Assembly: GCA_016789885.1 (NCBI GenBank)
Contig: JAEUPZ010000005.1
Location: 29,117-93,116, forward strand
Reading direction: 5' to 3'
From: Chromatiales bacterium
GTDB taxonomy: Bacteria; Pseudomonadota; Gammaproteobacteria; Steroidobacterales; GCA-2729495
Length of the DNA: 64,000 bases
Shown here piece after piece: positions 1 through 7,599 of this stretch. A model generated the notes under the pieces. The model was not told where the DNA came from. It did no database searches and saw only the letters and a list, made by a program, of their open reading frames with translations. A program made the translations under genes and the position numbers. Position 1 is the first letter of the stretch; every line of letters starts with the position of its first letter.

Positions 1-417
1 CCCCCGCTCGACGATGGCGGGCTGCGACCTCGCGATCTCGACGACGTTGTGGACGCCGAGGAAGTCGGGTGCGTGCAGCATGTAGACGTGCAGCGCGTGG
101 CTCTCGATCCACTCGCCGCAGTAGAGGAGGCGGCGCAGCGTCCGCAGGGGCCCCTCGACGGTGACGCCGCAGGCGCTTTCGAGGGCGTGGATGGCCGACA
201 TCTGGTAGGCCACCGGGCAGATGCCGCAGATGCGGGCCGTGATGTCGGGCGCCTCGGTGAAGTGCCGGCCGCGCAGCAGCGCCTCGAAGAACCGGGGCGG
301 CTCGAAGATCTTCAGCCGCACGTCCGTGACCTGGCCGCCATCGATGGTGACGTCCAGCGCCCCTTCCCCCTCGACCCGGGCGAGGTAGTCGACCTTGATG
401 CGCCGGCGCTCAGTCAT
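1..417 (-). CDS. hydA: NiFe hydrogenase large (alpha) subunit, group 3b, partial
   Basis: Catalytic subunit of a cytoplasmic bidirectional NAD(P)-linked NiFe hydrogenase (sulfhydrogenase type). Only the first 139 residues are in the window; the gene runs off the left edge. The N-terminal nickel-ligand motif is visible as RICGICP at residues 62-68 (Cys64, Cys67), followed by a helix typical of group 3 enzymes. The matching C-terminal CxxC lies outside. The ATG at 417 overlaps the end of the small-subunit gene by 8 bases, so translation is probably coupled. It is the last of the five operon genes seen here; maturation genes, if any, would be further left. Confidence 0.9.
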   Translation of the reverse strand, partial: MTERRRIKVDYLARVEGEGALDVTIDGGQVTDVRLKIFEPPRFFEALLRGRHFTEAPDITARICGICPVAYQMSAIHALESACGVTVEGPLRTLRRLLYCGEWIESHALHVYMLHAPDFLGVHNVVEIARSQPAIVERG

Positions 418-1183
418 CCCGGCGGCCCTCGGTCCGGAACGGCTCAGCCCAGGCGTTGAAGGTCTGGAACTGGCGCCGGACGGTGGCTGCGTCCGCCCCG
501 AGCGCCGTGCGGGCCCACTCGCCCAGCGCTGCCGGGTTCGCCAGCTCCTTCGGGCCGTAGCAGCCAAAGCACGGCCGGTCGTAGGCCGGGCACAGTGCGC
601 CGCAGCCGGCGTGGGTCACGGGGCCGAGGCAGGGCTCTCCCCTGGCGACCATGACACAGGTGATCCCGCGTGCCTTGCACTCGACGCAGACGCTGTGGGC
701 CGCCACCCGCGGGGCGCGGTGGTTCAGGAAGGCGCTGATGACCTCCAGCAGCTGGTGCTTGTTCACGGGGCAGCCGCGGAGTTCGTAGTCCACCTTCACG
801 TGGTCCGCGATGGGCGTCGAGGTGGCCAGCGTCGAGATGTAGGACGGCTTCGCATACACGATCCGCGTGTACTCCTCGACGCTGCCGAAGTTGCGCAGGG
901 CCTGGATGCCGCCGGCGGTGGCGCAGGCGCCGATGGTTACGAGCACCCGCGACTGGCGGCGCACCTCGAGGATGCGGTCCGCGTCGTGGGGCGTCGTGAT
1001 GGAGCCTTCGACCAGCGCGAGGTCGTAGGGCCCCTCGATGACCGCGCTCGACGCCTCGGCGAAGTTGGCGATCTCGATGCTGGCCGCCAGCGCCAGCAGT
1101 TCATCTTCGCAGTCGAGCAGCGACAGCTGGCAGCCGTCGCAGGAGGCGAACTTGAAGACGGCGAGCTTCGGTCGCAGATCCAT
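410..1183 (-). CDS. hydD: NiFe hydrogenase small (delta) subunit
   Basis: Electron-transfer small subunit of 257 residues, the partner of HydA. The proximal FeS cluster ligands are visible as Cys15 and Cys18 (CDGC), Cys87 (GAC) and Cys138 (GCP). The C-terminal half has two further groups: Cys166, 169, 176, 185 and Cys194, 198, 205, 208, enough for two more 4Fe-4S clusters. There is no Tat signal peptide, which fits a cytoplasmic group 3 enzyme and not a membrane-bound uptake hydrogenase. It starts one base after the hydG stop and overlaps hydA. The family (NADH-ubiquinone oxidoreductase 20 kDa-like) is clear; assignment to group 3b rests on the neighbours. Confidence 0.9.
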   Translation of the reverse strand: MDLRPKLAVFKFASCDGCQLSLLDCEDELLALAASIEIANFAEASSAVIEGPYDLALVEGSITTPHDADRILEVRRQSRVLVTIGACATAGGIQALRNFGSVEEYTRIVYAKPSYISTLATSTPIADHVKVDYELRGCPVNKHQLLEVISAFLNHRAPRVAAHSVCVECKARGITCVMVARGEPCLGPVTHAGCGALCPAYDRPCFGCYGPKELANPAALGEWARTALGADAATVRRQFQTFNAWAEPFRTEGRRDD

Positions 1184-1184
1184 T

Positions 1185-2036
1185 TCAGAGCGCTCGCACG
1201 GTCAGCAGCCGCCGCACGTGCTGCCACGCGAACACCGGTCCGTCGGCACAGACGAAGACGGGGCCCAGCTGGCAGTGGCCGCAGTGGCCGGTGGCGCACT
1301 GCATGTTGCGCTCGAGGGAGACCCAGACGTGGCTGTCCGCCACCCCGGCCTGCTCCAGTTCCCGCGCCATGAAACGCATCATGATCTCCGGGCCGCACAG
1401 GAAGGCGGTTGTCCGCTGGCCATCAGAACGCACGCGCCGCACGAGGCTGGTGACGACGCCCACGGGGCCCCGCCAGTCGACGTCCGCATGGTCGACGGTC
1501 ATCTCCACCTGCAGGCCGGCGCGGCGCCAGCGGTCGAGGTCGGGTCCGTAGAGCTGGTCGGCCGGCGACCGCGTGCCGTACAGCACGGCGACCTGGCCGA
1601 AGGCGTCGCGCTCGCGGCACACGGTGTCGATGAGCGCGCGCAGCGGCGCCAGGCCGATGCCGCCGGCGGCGATGACGAGGTCGCGTCCTCGTGCCTCCCG
1701 GAGCGGCCAGGCCGTCCCGAACGGCCCGCGGAGTCCGACGATGCTGCCGGGGGCCAGCGCGCCGAGGGCGCGCGTCACCGGCCCGACCTCGCGGATCGTG
1801 TGCAGCAGCCGCCGCGACGTGCCGCCCGAGACCGAGATGGGCACCTCGCCGACCCCGAAGGCGTACAGCATGTTGAACTGGCCGGGCTGCCAGTCGCAGG
1901 CACCGTCGCCAGCGGCCGGTTCGAGGGCCAGCGTCACGACGTCGCCCGTCTCCCGCCAGGCCTCCGCCACTCGCCACGCGTGCGGCAGCAGTGGTGAGGT
2001 GCCGCAGGCCCGCTCAGTCGCGGCGGCCATAGACAT
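1185..2036 (-). CDS. hydG: hydrogenase gamma subunit, FAD/NAD(P)-binding reductase
   Basis: Diaphorase subunit of 283 residues that should pass electrons between the FeS chain and NAD(P)H. It has a ferredoxin-reductase fold: a flavin-binding beta-barrel, then a nucleotide-binding half with [13 protein letters not shown] near residue 123. A C-terminal 2Fe-2S motif has Cys247, 252, 255 and 263 (CATGHCGHC then C). It resembles the anaerobic sulfite reductase subunit B/HydG family. The start (ATG at 2036, with another ATG two codons later) overlaps the upstream cyclic-nucleotide-binding gene by 23 bases. Confidence 0.9.
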   Translation of the reverse strand: MSMAAATERACGTSPLLPHAWRVAEAWRETGDVVTLALEPAAGDGACDWQPGQFNMLYAFGVGEVPISVSGGTSRRLLHTIREVGPVTRALGALAPGSIVGLRGPFGTAWPLREARGRDLVIAAGGIGLAPLRALIDTVCRERDAFGQVAVLYGTRSPADQLYGPDLDRWRRAGLQVEMTVDHADVDWRGPVGVVTSLVRRVRSDGQRTTAFLCGPEIMMRFMARELEQAGVADSHVWVSLERNMQCATGHCGHCQLGPVFVCADGPVFAWQHVRRLLTVRAL

Positions 2037-2475
2037 CGATGAGCTGCAGGCGGGTCTCCATGAAGCGCTTCACCAGCACGCCGGCAAACGCCTTCATGAG
2101 CGCGTACCCCAGGGCCGGGTCGGCGTCGCACTTGCCGCGCAGGCAGGCGCCGTCGAAGCGGATGGCGCTGACGTCCTCGAGCACCCTGGCGTCGAACTGC
2201 CACTCGTAGGGTGGAATGAGCCAGGACCAGCCCACCACGTCGCCGGCGGTGACGGTGCTGAAGCGGAACGGCCCGCGTCCCGGGATCTCGAGCTCCAGGG
2301 CGACGGTGCCCCGCCGGATCAGGAAGAAGTGCTGTGCCGGCTGTCCCGCCCGGCAGAGAAACTCCCCGGGGCCGTAGTGAGTGTTGCTGCCACAGCCGGC
2401 CACCAGGGCGAGGTGGGCCGGGGCGAAGCCCGCTAAGAGCGGGTGCTCGCCGATGAGTTCCTCGAGGCTCTTCAT
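2014..2475 (-). CDS. cyclic-nucleotide-binding domain protein inside the hydrogenase operon
   Basis: A 153-residue protein made almost only of a cNMP-binding beta-roll: the segment GPGEFLCRAGQPAQHFFLI is followed by a GDVVGWSWL turn, in the style of Crp/Fnr sensory domains. I see no helix-turn-helix DNA-binding domain after it, so it is not an ordinary Crp-type regulator. ATG at 2475 overlaps the hydB stop as ATGA, and its 3' end overlaps hydG, so it is made with the hydrogenase subunits. It may sense a nucleotide and bind or tune the enzyme; that role is inference. Confidence 0.85.
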   Translation of the reverse strand: MKSLEELIGEHPLLAGFAPAHLALVAGCGSNTHYGPGEFLCRAGQPAQHFFLIRRGTVALELEIPGRGPFRFSTVTAGDVVGWSWLIPPYEWQFDARVLEDVSAIRFDGACLRGKCDADPALGYALMKAFAGVLVKRFMETRLQLIDVYGRRD

Positions 2476-3611
2476 GCGGAGTCCTCCCGTTCCCGCAGTC
2501 GCGCTGCCTCGGCGGTGAGGTCGATCCCTACCGGGCACCACGTAACACAGCGCCCGCAGCCGACGCAGCCCGACGTGCCGAACTGGTCGTGCCAGGTCGC
2601 GAGCTTGTGGGTCAGCCACTGCCGGTACCGCGCCCCGGTGCTGTTGCGGACCTCGCCGCCGTGGATGTGGCTGAAGCCCGGGTTGAAGCACGAGTCCCAG
2701 CGGCGCCAGCGCTCGGCGTGGCTGCCGTCGAGGTCGGACACGTCCTCGACGCTGCTGCAGAAGCAGGTGGGGCAGACCAGCGTGCAGTTCGCGCAGGCGA
2801 GGCACCGCTCGCCGACCTCGTCCCAGTGCGGGCTGTCCAGCTGGCGCAGCAGCACTTCCCGCAGCCCGTCGGTGGCGAGGGTGCGGCCCATGCGGCCGGC
2901 GGTCTCATCGACGCGGGCCCGGGCGTCGGCGATCTCCGCGTCGCCGGCCGCCGGACAGGCCAGGCGCTCGAGCAGGGCAGCGCCACGCTCCGAACCGGCA
3001 TCGACCACGAAGCCGTGGCGGTCGGCGTCGACCAGTTCCGTCAGCGCGAGGTCGTATCCCGGGCCCGCAGCAGGGCCGGTGCCCATCGACGTGCAGAAGC
3101 ACGTACCGCCCGCCATCGTGCAGTTGACCGCGACGACGAAGGCCGCGTCGCGCCGGGCCGCGTAGCGTCCGTCGCCGTGTTCACCGTGGCCGAATACGCG
3201 ACCCTGGATGCCGATGGCGGCGAGATCGCAGCCGCGCACGCCGATGAAGGCGTGGCGTACCGGGTGTTGCGGCGGGGTCAAGGGGCGAATGGTGTCGGTG
3301 GCGCGGGGGATCCGCCAGAGTTGCTCCGCGGGCGGGAAGAGGTACTTCTTCCAGGAGTGCGCGCCGACGTTGTAGCCGAACAGGGCGCCGTCGCCGCGCC
3401 GCTCGAGCCGGTAGCGGCCGGCATCCTGCACGTCGGTCCAGCCGGCCGGGAGATCCGCAACACCGCCGATTTCGTCATAGACGATGGCGCCGTCGCGCAG
3501 GGCCGGCCCGACGCAGGTATAGCCGCCGTCGGCCAGCATCCGGATCAGGCGGTCGAGGTCCGCGGTGGTGAGCAGGCTTGGCACGGTCACGCTGGTTTTG
3601 TCTTGAGCCAC
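2472..3611 (-). CDS. hydB: hydrogenase beta subunit, 4Fe-4S ferredoxin-type
   Basis: Iron-sulfur subunit of 379 residues from a GTG start at 3611. The C-terminus has two Cys groups: CLACANC...CP at Cys270, 273, 276, 280 and CVGCGRC...CP at Cys349, 352, 355, 359, both typical of 4Fe-4S ferredoxins. The N-terminal part matches sulfhydrogenase beta/anaerobic sulfite reductase A proteins. The frame stays open up to 3815, but those 68 codons are Arg/Pro/Gly-rich and not family-like, so I start at the GTG just before the conserved domain; no strong ribosome site is visible. First gene of the operon. Confidence 0.85.
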   Translation of the reverse strand: MAQDKTSVTVPSLLTTADLDRLIRMLADGGYTCVGPALRDGAIVYDEIGGVADLPAGWTDVQDAGRYRLERRGDGALFGYNVGAHSWKKYLFPPAEQLWRIPRATDTIRPLTPPQHPVRHAFIGVRGCDLAAIGIQGRVFGHGEHGDGRYAARRDAAFVVAVNCTMAGGTCFCTSMGTGPAAGPGYDLALTELVDADRHGFVVDAGSERGAALLERLACPAAGDAEIADARARVDETAGRMGRTLATDGLREVLLRQLDSPHWDEVGERCLACANCTLVCPTCFCSSVEDVSDLDGSHAERWRRWDSCFNPGFSHIHGGEVRNSTGARYRQWLTHKLATWHDQFGTSGCVGCGRCVTWCPVGIDLTAEAARLREREDSA

Positions 3612-4024
3612 TGGGGGTGTTTTACCACGCCCGTCTGCCAGGGGCCCGCCTGCGGGCGGGCGCGCCGGCCTGGCGCCGCGGTCCCGGGTCAGTCCGCGGC
3701 GCCGCATCGCCGTTGACCTGGCCTTGGTTGGCCTGGTTCCGCCGGTGGCACTGGCCGGTGTGGACGGAGGTGTGTCCCCGCCATCGCGGCCGGTGGCCTC
3801 GGTCATCGTCGACACCGATGCCGGTACGATCGGCGGCGTGGGCAGCCGCAGTGCATTCAGCGGCAGGCGCTCCCGTTAATGCGCCTGCCACCTGTCGGAA
3901 ACCTCGAGGTAACGCTCGACCGGGTTCGCATGCCCCAGCGGGTCGACCAGCAAAGTCATGGACGTGGCTTGCTTGGCACGCTTGATGCTTTGCAGCCTGC
4001 GGGCAATGCCCCGAGGGGAATTTC
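3612..4024. other. 413-base spacer between divergent hydrogenase and PEP-CTERM genes
   Basis: No convincing gene on either strand. It should hold the promoter of the leftward hydrogenase operon and of the rightward PEP-CTERM gene. On the right side there is a sigma-54-like element (listed separately) and a GAGGGG ribosome site before 4025. I could not recognise a hydrogenase promoter or an FNR/ArcA-type site on the left side. A GC hairpin-like stretch sits near 3650-3685. Confidence 0.6.
3974..3989 (+). promoter_or_regulatory. probable sigma-54 (-24/-12) promoter
   Basis: TGGCACGCTTGATGCT matches the RpoN consensus TGGCACR-N4-TTGCW at all positions but one (ATGC for TTGC), with GG and GC exactly ten bases apart. 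It ends 35 bases before the PEP-CTERM start codon at 4025, leaving room for a start site and a GAGGGG ribosome site. PEP-CTERM/exosortase systems are known to be controlled by PrsK/PrsR and RpoN in some Proteobacteria, which makes this placement sensible. Confidence 0.65.
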
Positions 4025-4729
4025 ATGTCGAACAAGCTCAGGTCGGCCGTCGCACTGGCCGCCGCAACACTGGCTGCCAGCGGCGGCGCCCATGCTGTCG
4101 TCATCAGCAGTTCATTTACCAACGGCCTCCAGCCGCTCAAAATCAACCAGACCCGGTCACTGGCGAAGTTCAATTCGGCCCTCGGCACCCTGAACAGCGC
4201 GACCCTGACCCTCAGCGGTTCCGCTTTGGGCCAATTCGGTATCTTCAACTCCGGCCCGGTGCCCGCAACGCTTTTGGCGGGCGCCAATATCAAGCTGGAC
4301 TGGGCCACCGGTCTTGCCGGGCTCGACCTGTCGGCCAAGGACCTGCAGCTGTCCTTGAGCGTCATTCTCCCGGTGGGACCCTACGCCTCGCAGCAAACGT
4401 CCGACACCGCCAGTGCTTCGCTGTCCTTCAGCGGCAACCCGCTCTTGTTCCTCGGTGGCGCTGGTGATCTCTTCCAGCTGCAGTGCGAGTCCTCCGCGAG
4501 CGCCTTCGTCCGTGTCGATGGTGGTGAGGGTGGCGGCAGCAAAGTAGGTGTCGCCGTGTCGGCGGGTTGCGGTGGCCGTATCGACTACGACTACACGCCG
4601 GCCACGGCCGTTCCGGAGCCGGGCGCCATCGCCCTGCTGGGCGTCGGCCTGCTGGGCGCCGGCGCCGGCGTCCGTCGGGCGCGGTCGGTCAGCGACGGCC
4701 GGGCGGCCGCCCGCCGGCGACGACAGTGA
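4025..4729 (+). CDS. PEP-CTERM protein, choice-of-anchor E-like
   Basis: Secreted protein of 234 residues. A signal peptide (hydrophobic to SGGAHA, about residue 24) is followed by a beta-rich domain resembling the choice-of-anchor E family (FNSALGTLNSATLTLSGS). The C-terminal sorting signal has VPEP at 196-199, a hydrophobic stretch and a basic end, the hallmark recognised by exosortase before surface attachment or release. About a dozen extra residues follow the usual RRAR end. Upstream is a sigma-54-like promoter and a GAGGGG ribosome site. No exosortase gene is in the window. Likely role: extracellular matrix or surface protein; its ligand is unknown. Confidence 0.85.
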   Translation: MSNKLRSAVALAAATLAASGGAHAVVISSSFTNGLQPLKINQTRSLAKFNSALGTLNSATLTLSGSALGQFGIFNSGPVPATLLAGANIKLDWATGLAGLDLSAKDLQLSLSVILPVGPYASQQTSDTASASLSFSGNPLLFLGGAGDLFQLQCESSASAFVRVDGGEGGGSKVGVAVSAGCGGRIDYDYTPATAVPEPGAIALLGVGLLGAGAGVRRARSVSDGRAAARRRRQ

Positions 4730-5118
4730 CCGCGAGGCCAGCGCGGCTCATGGCCGCGCCCGCGACCGTCGTACTCGCCACACGGGACGGCCCGGGGCAC
4801 GACGGTTGATCCCGCCGGGCTGGCGGGAATCCAGCGGGTCAGCGCTATACGGGATGCCCGCCGCGACCAGGCGATCGCGTCAGCGATCGCCGGGTCGCGG
4901 TCGAGTGCGGGTATCCAGCGGGCTGGCAGCCCGAGCGACGCGCATCCTGCGCGCCGGCCAACGGCCAACTGCCGCCGGAGACGCGGTTCCAGCGACCGGT
5001 CACGCCGATGCCCGTGCCGCGGCCGCTTCGCATTACTACCCAGCAACGAGTGGACCGGCGGGATGGCCGCCGGTGGCCGCGGAATGCTCCGGCGGTACTG
5101 CGGGCCGCCCCGGAACCG
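4730..5118. other. 389-base spacer between convergent secreted-protein genes
   Basis: No credible coding sequence. The left third is plain GC-rich DNA; the middle holds a direct-repeat plus long-hairpin element at 4823-4922 (separate entry). The hairpin could end transcription from both sides. Confidence 0.6.
4823..4922. repeat. long hairpin flanked by 16-base direct repeats
   Basis: At 4861-4900 an imperfect palindrome has 18-base arms (CCGCGACC A GGCGATCGC, with one A/G mismatch) and a GTCA loop. It is flanked by near-identical direct repeats, GCGGGAATCCAGCGGG at 4823-4838 and GCGGGTATCCAGCGGG at 4907-4922. This could be a REP-like or dispersed intergenic repeat, and may also act as a terminator for the two convergent genes. 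Confidence 0.7.
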
Positions 5119-5925
5119 TCAAGCCCTGCCGCGGGCGCGCCGGAGCCAGGGCGCGAGCCCGCCGAGGGCAGTCGCCAGCAGCACGGCAGCGCCGGGCACG
5201 GGGACCGCCGGCGCCTCGAGTAGCGGACGCGGCGGGCAGGTCTGCGCCCCCTTGCGGAAGCAGCTGAACACTTCGATCAGCAGTTCGTCGCCGGCACTGA
5301 GCGTGCCGCTCAGCTGGAAGCGCAGCCCGTCGAACTGCTGCACGGAGGACGGCAGGAAGACGTTGAGCGGCGCCTCCGTGCCATCGAGCCGCGTCAGCAC
5401 GCCGGGTGCCGCGAGCGAAGCCGTCAGGAATCCGCCGGCCTGGGCACCGGTTCCGGAGCTACGCTCCTGCACCGAGAAGAAGATGTTCGCCGGCCCGAAG
5501 CTCGCGGCCCCGTTCTGGTTGGCGTCGGTCAGCGTGAAGCGCAGGAACCGTTCGAGGCTGCCAGTGCCTTCGCCGGGCCTGAAGGGCTCCATCAGCGAGG
5601 TGATGTCGAGGCCGAAGAAGACGGGTGCCGTACTGGTGTTCTGGATGCGGCCGGCTGCCGCGAGGTAGGGGTCATACTTGCCCTGCACCGTGAAGCCGGC
5701 TCGCGCGTTGAAGACGGCGAACTTGAGCAACCCGAGGGCGATCACGTCGCCCGCGTCGTCCGGAATCCCATCGCCATCACCGTCGGGGATGGAGAGCACC
5801 CGGGATTCCGAGCCACCGCCTGCGGACAGCGTCACGGCAACGGCCTCGATGACCTGAATCGTGGCCGCGAACGTCGCGCCGGGCAGGCCGAGGAACAGCA
5901 ACATGGACAGGGTACGGCGAATCAT
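5119..5925 (-). CDS. secreted protein with VPxP-type PEP-CTERM tail
   Basis: 268-residue exported protein. The signal peptide ends near GATFA-AT (residue 20-21). A DGDGDGIPDD calcium-binding-like loop lies near residues 48-57. The C-terminus VPVPGAAVLL, a hydrophobic helix and RRARGRA (from residue 241) fits the VPxP variant of the exosortase sorting signal. The body does not match a family I know. It faces the PEP-CTERM gene at 4025 across a repeat-bearing spacer; the two may share function, but no shared promoter is seen. Confidence 0.75.
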   Translation of the reverse strand: MIRRTLSMLLFLGLPGATFAATIQVIEAVAVTLSAGGGSESRVLSIPDGDGDGIPDDAGDVIALGLLKFAVFNARAGFTVQGKYDPYLAAAGRIQNTSTAPVFFGLDITSLMEPFRPGEGTGSLERFLRFTLTDANQNGAASFGPANIFFSVQERSSGTGAQAGGFLTASLAAPGVLTRLDGTEAPLNVFLPSSVQQFDGLRFQLSGTLSAGDELLIEVFSCFRKGAQTCPPRPLLEAPAVPVPGAAVLLATALGGLAPWLRRARGRA

Positions 5926-6171
5926 CGGAGCCCCCCGTTCTTGTTATGGCTGGATCGCAGCATACACCCGCGAATGGTGTGGGGGGTGGCGGCCCCGCGT
6001 GCCCCGATTACGTCAAGTTGGGCTGGGCGAGGCCGTGCGCGCCGGGTGACGGGATGCCGGTGACGGACCCCGTGCCCGCCAGTCCGGGTACCCTGGACCC
6101 GAGGGGTGACGCGATGCCCATGGGACGACCACGCCTCGAGCCGGGCCGCCAGATGGGCCCCTGCTACGATG

Positions 6172-6180
6172 TCTGCTGGT
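6172..6180 (+). promoter_or_regulatory. extended -10 promoter element (TGCTACGAT)
   Basis: TGC followed by TACGAT is a good extended -10. It ends 27 bases before the ATG at 6208. No clear -35 is seen. Confidence 0.4.
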
Positions 6181-6207
6181 GGCGCCGACCCTTCGCACAT
6201 TGACTGC

Positions 6208-7473
6208 ATGCCAGAACGTGAGCTTCCGGGAAGGCGTCCCACGGTCGCCGTCATCGGCGCGGGACCGGCGGGGCTCGCCGCCGCCGAGGTGCTGGCGCCG
6301 GCTGCCTCGGTCCGGGTCTTCGACGCCATGCCGTCGCCGGCCCGCAAGTTCCTGCTGGCCGGCAAGAGCGGTCTCAACCTCACCTACGCGGAGCCGCTGG
6401 CCGGCTTCATCCGCCGCTTTGGCGCCGCCGCCGCGGTGCTGGAGCCGGCGCTGCGGGCCTTTCCGCCCGACGAGGTCCGGCGCTGGGCTGCCGGCCTCGG
6501 CATCGAGACCTTCACCGGCACGTCCGGTCGCGTCTTTCCCACCATGATGAAGGGCTTGCCGCTGCTGCGGGCCTGGCTCGAGCGGCTGCGGCAGCAAGGC
6601 GTAGGCTTCAACCCGCGCCACCGCTGGCCGGGCTGGAGTTCCGCGGGCCAGCTGGTCTTCGCAACGCCGGCGGGCCAGCGCGAAGTGGCGGCCGATGCGG
6701 CGGTGCTGGCGCTCGGCGGTGCGAGCTGGCCGCGGCTCGGTGGCACCGGCGACTGGATGCCGGTGCTGGCGGTCCGGGGTGTCACCGTGCGGCCCCTGCG
6801 CCCGGCGAACTGCGGCTTCCTCGTGGCGTGGAGCCAGGCCCTCACTGACCGCTTCGCCGGGGCACCGGTCAAGAGCGTCGCCCTGTCGTTCCGCGGCCGT
6901 ACGGTGCGCGGCGAGTTCGTCGTGACGGCGGGCGGCATCGAGGGCAGCCTCGTGTACGCGCTGTCGGCGGCGCTCCGCGACGCCATCGAGGCCGAGGGGC
7001 CGGTCGACCTGATGCTCGACCTCGCCCCGGACCGGACGGCGGCCGACGTGGCTGCCGCGCTGGCCCGTCAGCGCGGCAAGGCGAGCCTCGCGACCCGGCT
7101 GCGCAGGGCGGCCGGCATCGAGGGCGTCAAGGCCGCGTTGCTGCGCGAGGGAGGCGTGCCCGCAGATCTCGCTGATCCGGCCGTGCTCGCCGCGCGGATC
7201 AAGGCCCTGCCGGTACGACTCACGGGCATCGCGCCGCTGGACCGCGCGATCAGCAGCGCGGGCGGCATTGCCCTCGACGAACTCGATGACCGCTACATGC
7301 TGCGGCGACTGCCCGGCGTATTCGCCGCCGGCGAGATGCTCGACTGGGAGGCCCCCACCGGCGGCTACCTCCTGACGGCCTGCCTTGCGACCGGTCGGGC
7401 TGCCGGCGCTGGCGCGGCGGCCTGGCTCGCCTGCGGCGAGCGGCCCGGAATGACGGGAGCCGTCGCGTCCTGA
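6208..7473 (+). CDS. HI0933/BaiN-like flavoprotein, NAD(P)/FAD-dependent oxidoreductase
   Basis: 421-residue flavoprotein of the TIGR03862/HI0933 family. A Rossmann FAD motif VIGAGPAGLAAAEVLA lies at about residues 15-30, the family motif AGKSGLNLTYAEP follows, and the end has VFAAGEMLDWEAPTGGYLL, where the flavin is closed in. The substrate is not known for this subgroup. The frame is open to 6106, but the ATG at 6208 sits just before the first conserved strand and downstream of an extended -10 element. Stands alone; the next gene starts 126 bases on. Confidence 0.88.
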   Translation: MPERELPGRRPTVAVIGAGPAGLAAAEVLAPAASVRVFDAMPSPARKFLLAGKSGLNLTYAEPLAGFIRRFGAAAAVLEPALRAFPPDEVRRWAAGLGIETFTGTSGRVFPTMMKGLPLLRAWLERLRQQGVGFNPRHRWPGWSSAGQLVFATPAGQREVAADAAVLALGGASWPRLGGTGDWMPVLAVRGVTVRPLRPANCGFLVAWSQALTDRFAGAPVKSVALSFRGRTVRGEFVVTAGGIEGSLVYALSAALRDAIEAEGPVDLMLDLAPDRTAADVAAALARQRGKASLATRLRRAAGIEGVKAALLREGGVPADLADPAVLAARIKALPVRLTGIAPLDRAISSAGGIALDELDDRYMLRRLPGVFAAGEMLDWEAPTGGYLLTACLATGRAAGAGAAAWLACGERPGMTGAVAS

Positions 7474-7599
7474 GCGCCGTCCGTGGCCGGCGGGCGTGCC
7501 CGGCGCCGATCCCGGCCGATCAAGGTACGCTATGCGTACGCAGGCGCGGGGCGCCGGCGGTTCGGATTCCGGTGGTGACGTGGGCAACGTAGCGTGGTC

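Noticed and set aside
3612..3815. Longer N-terminus of HydB
   Set aside because: Low-complexity Arg/Pro/Gly stretch unlike the family; the GTG at 3611 fits better.
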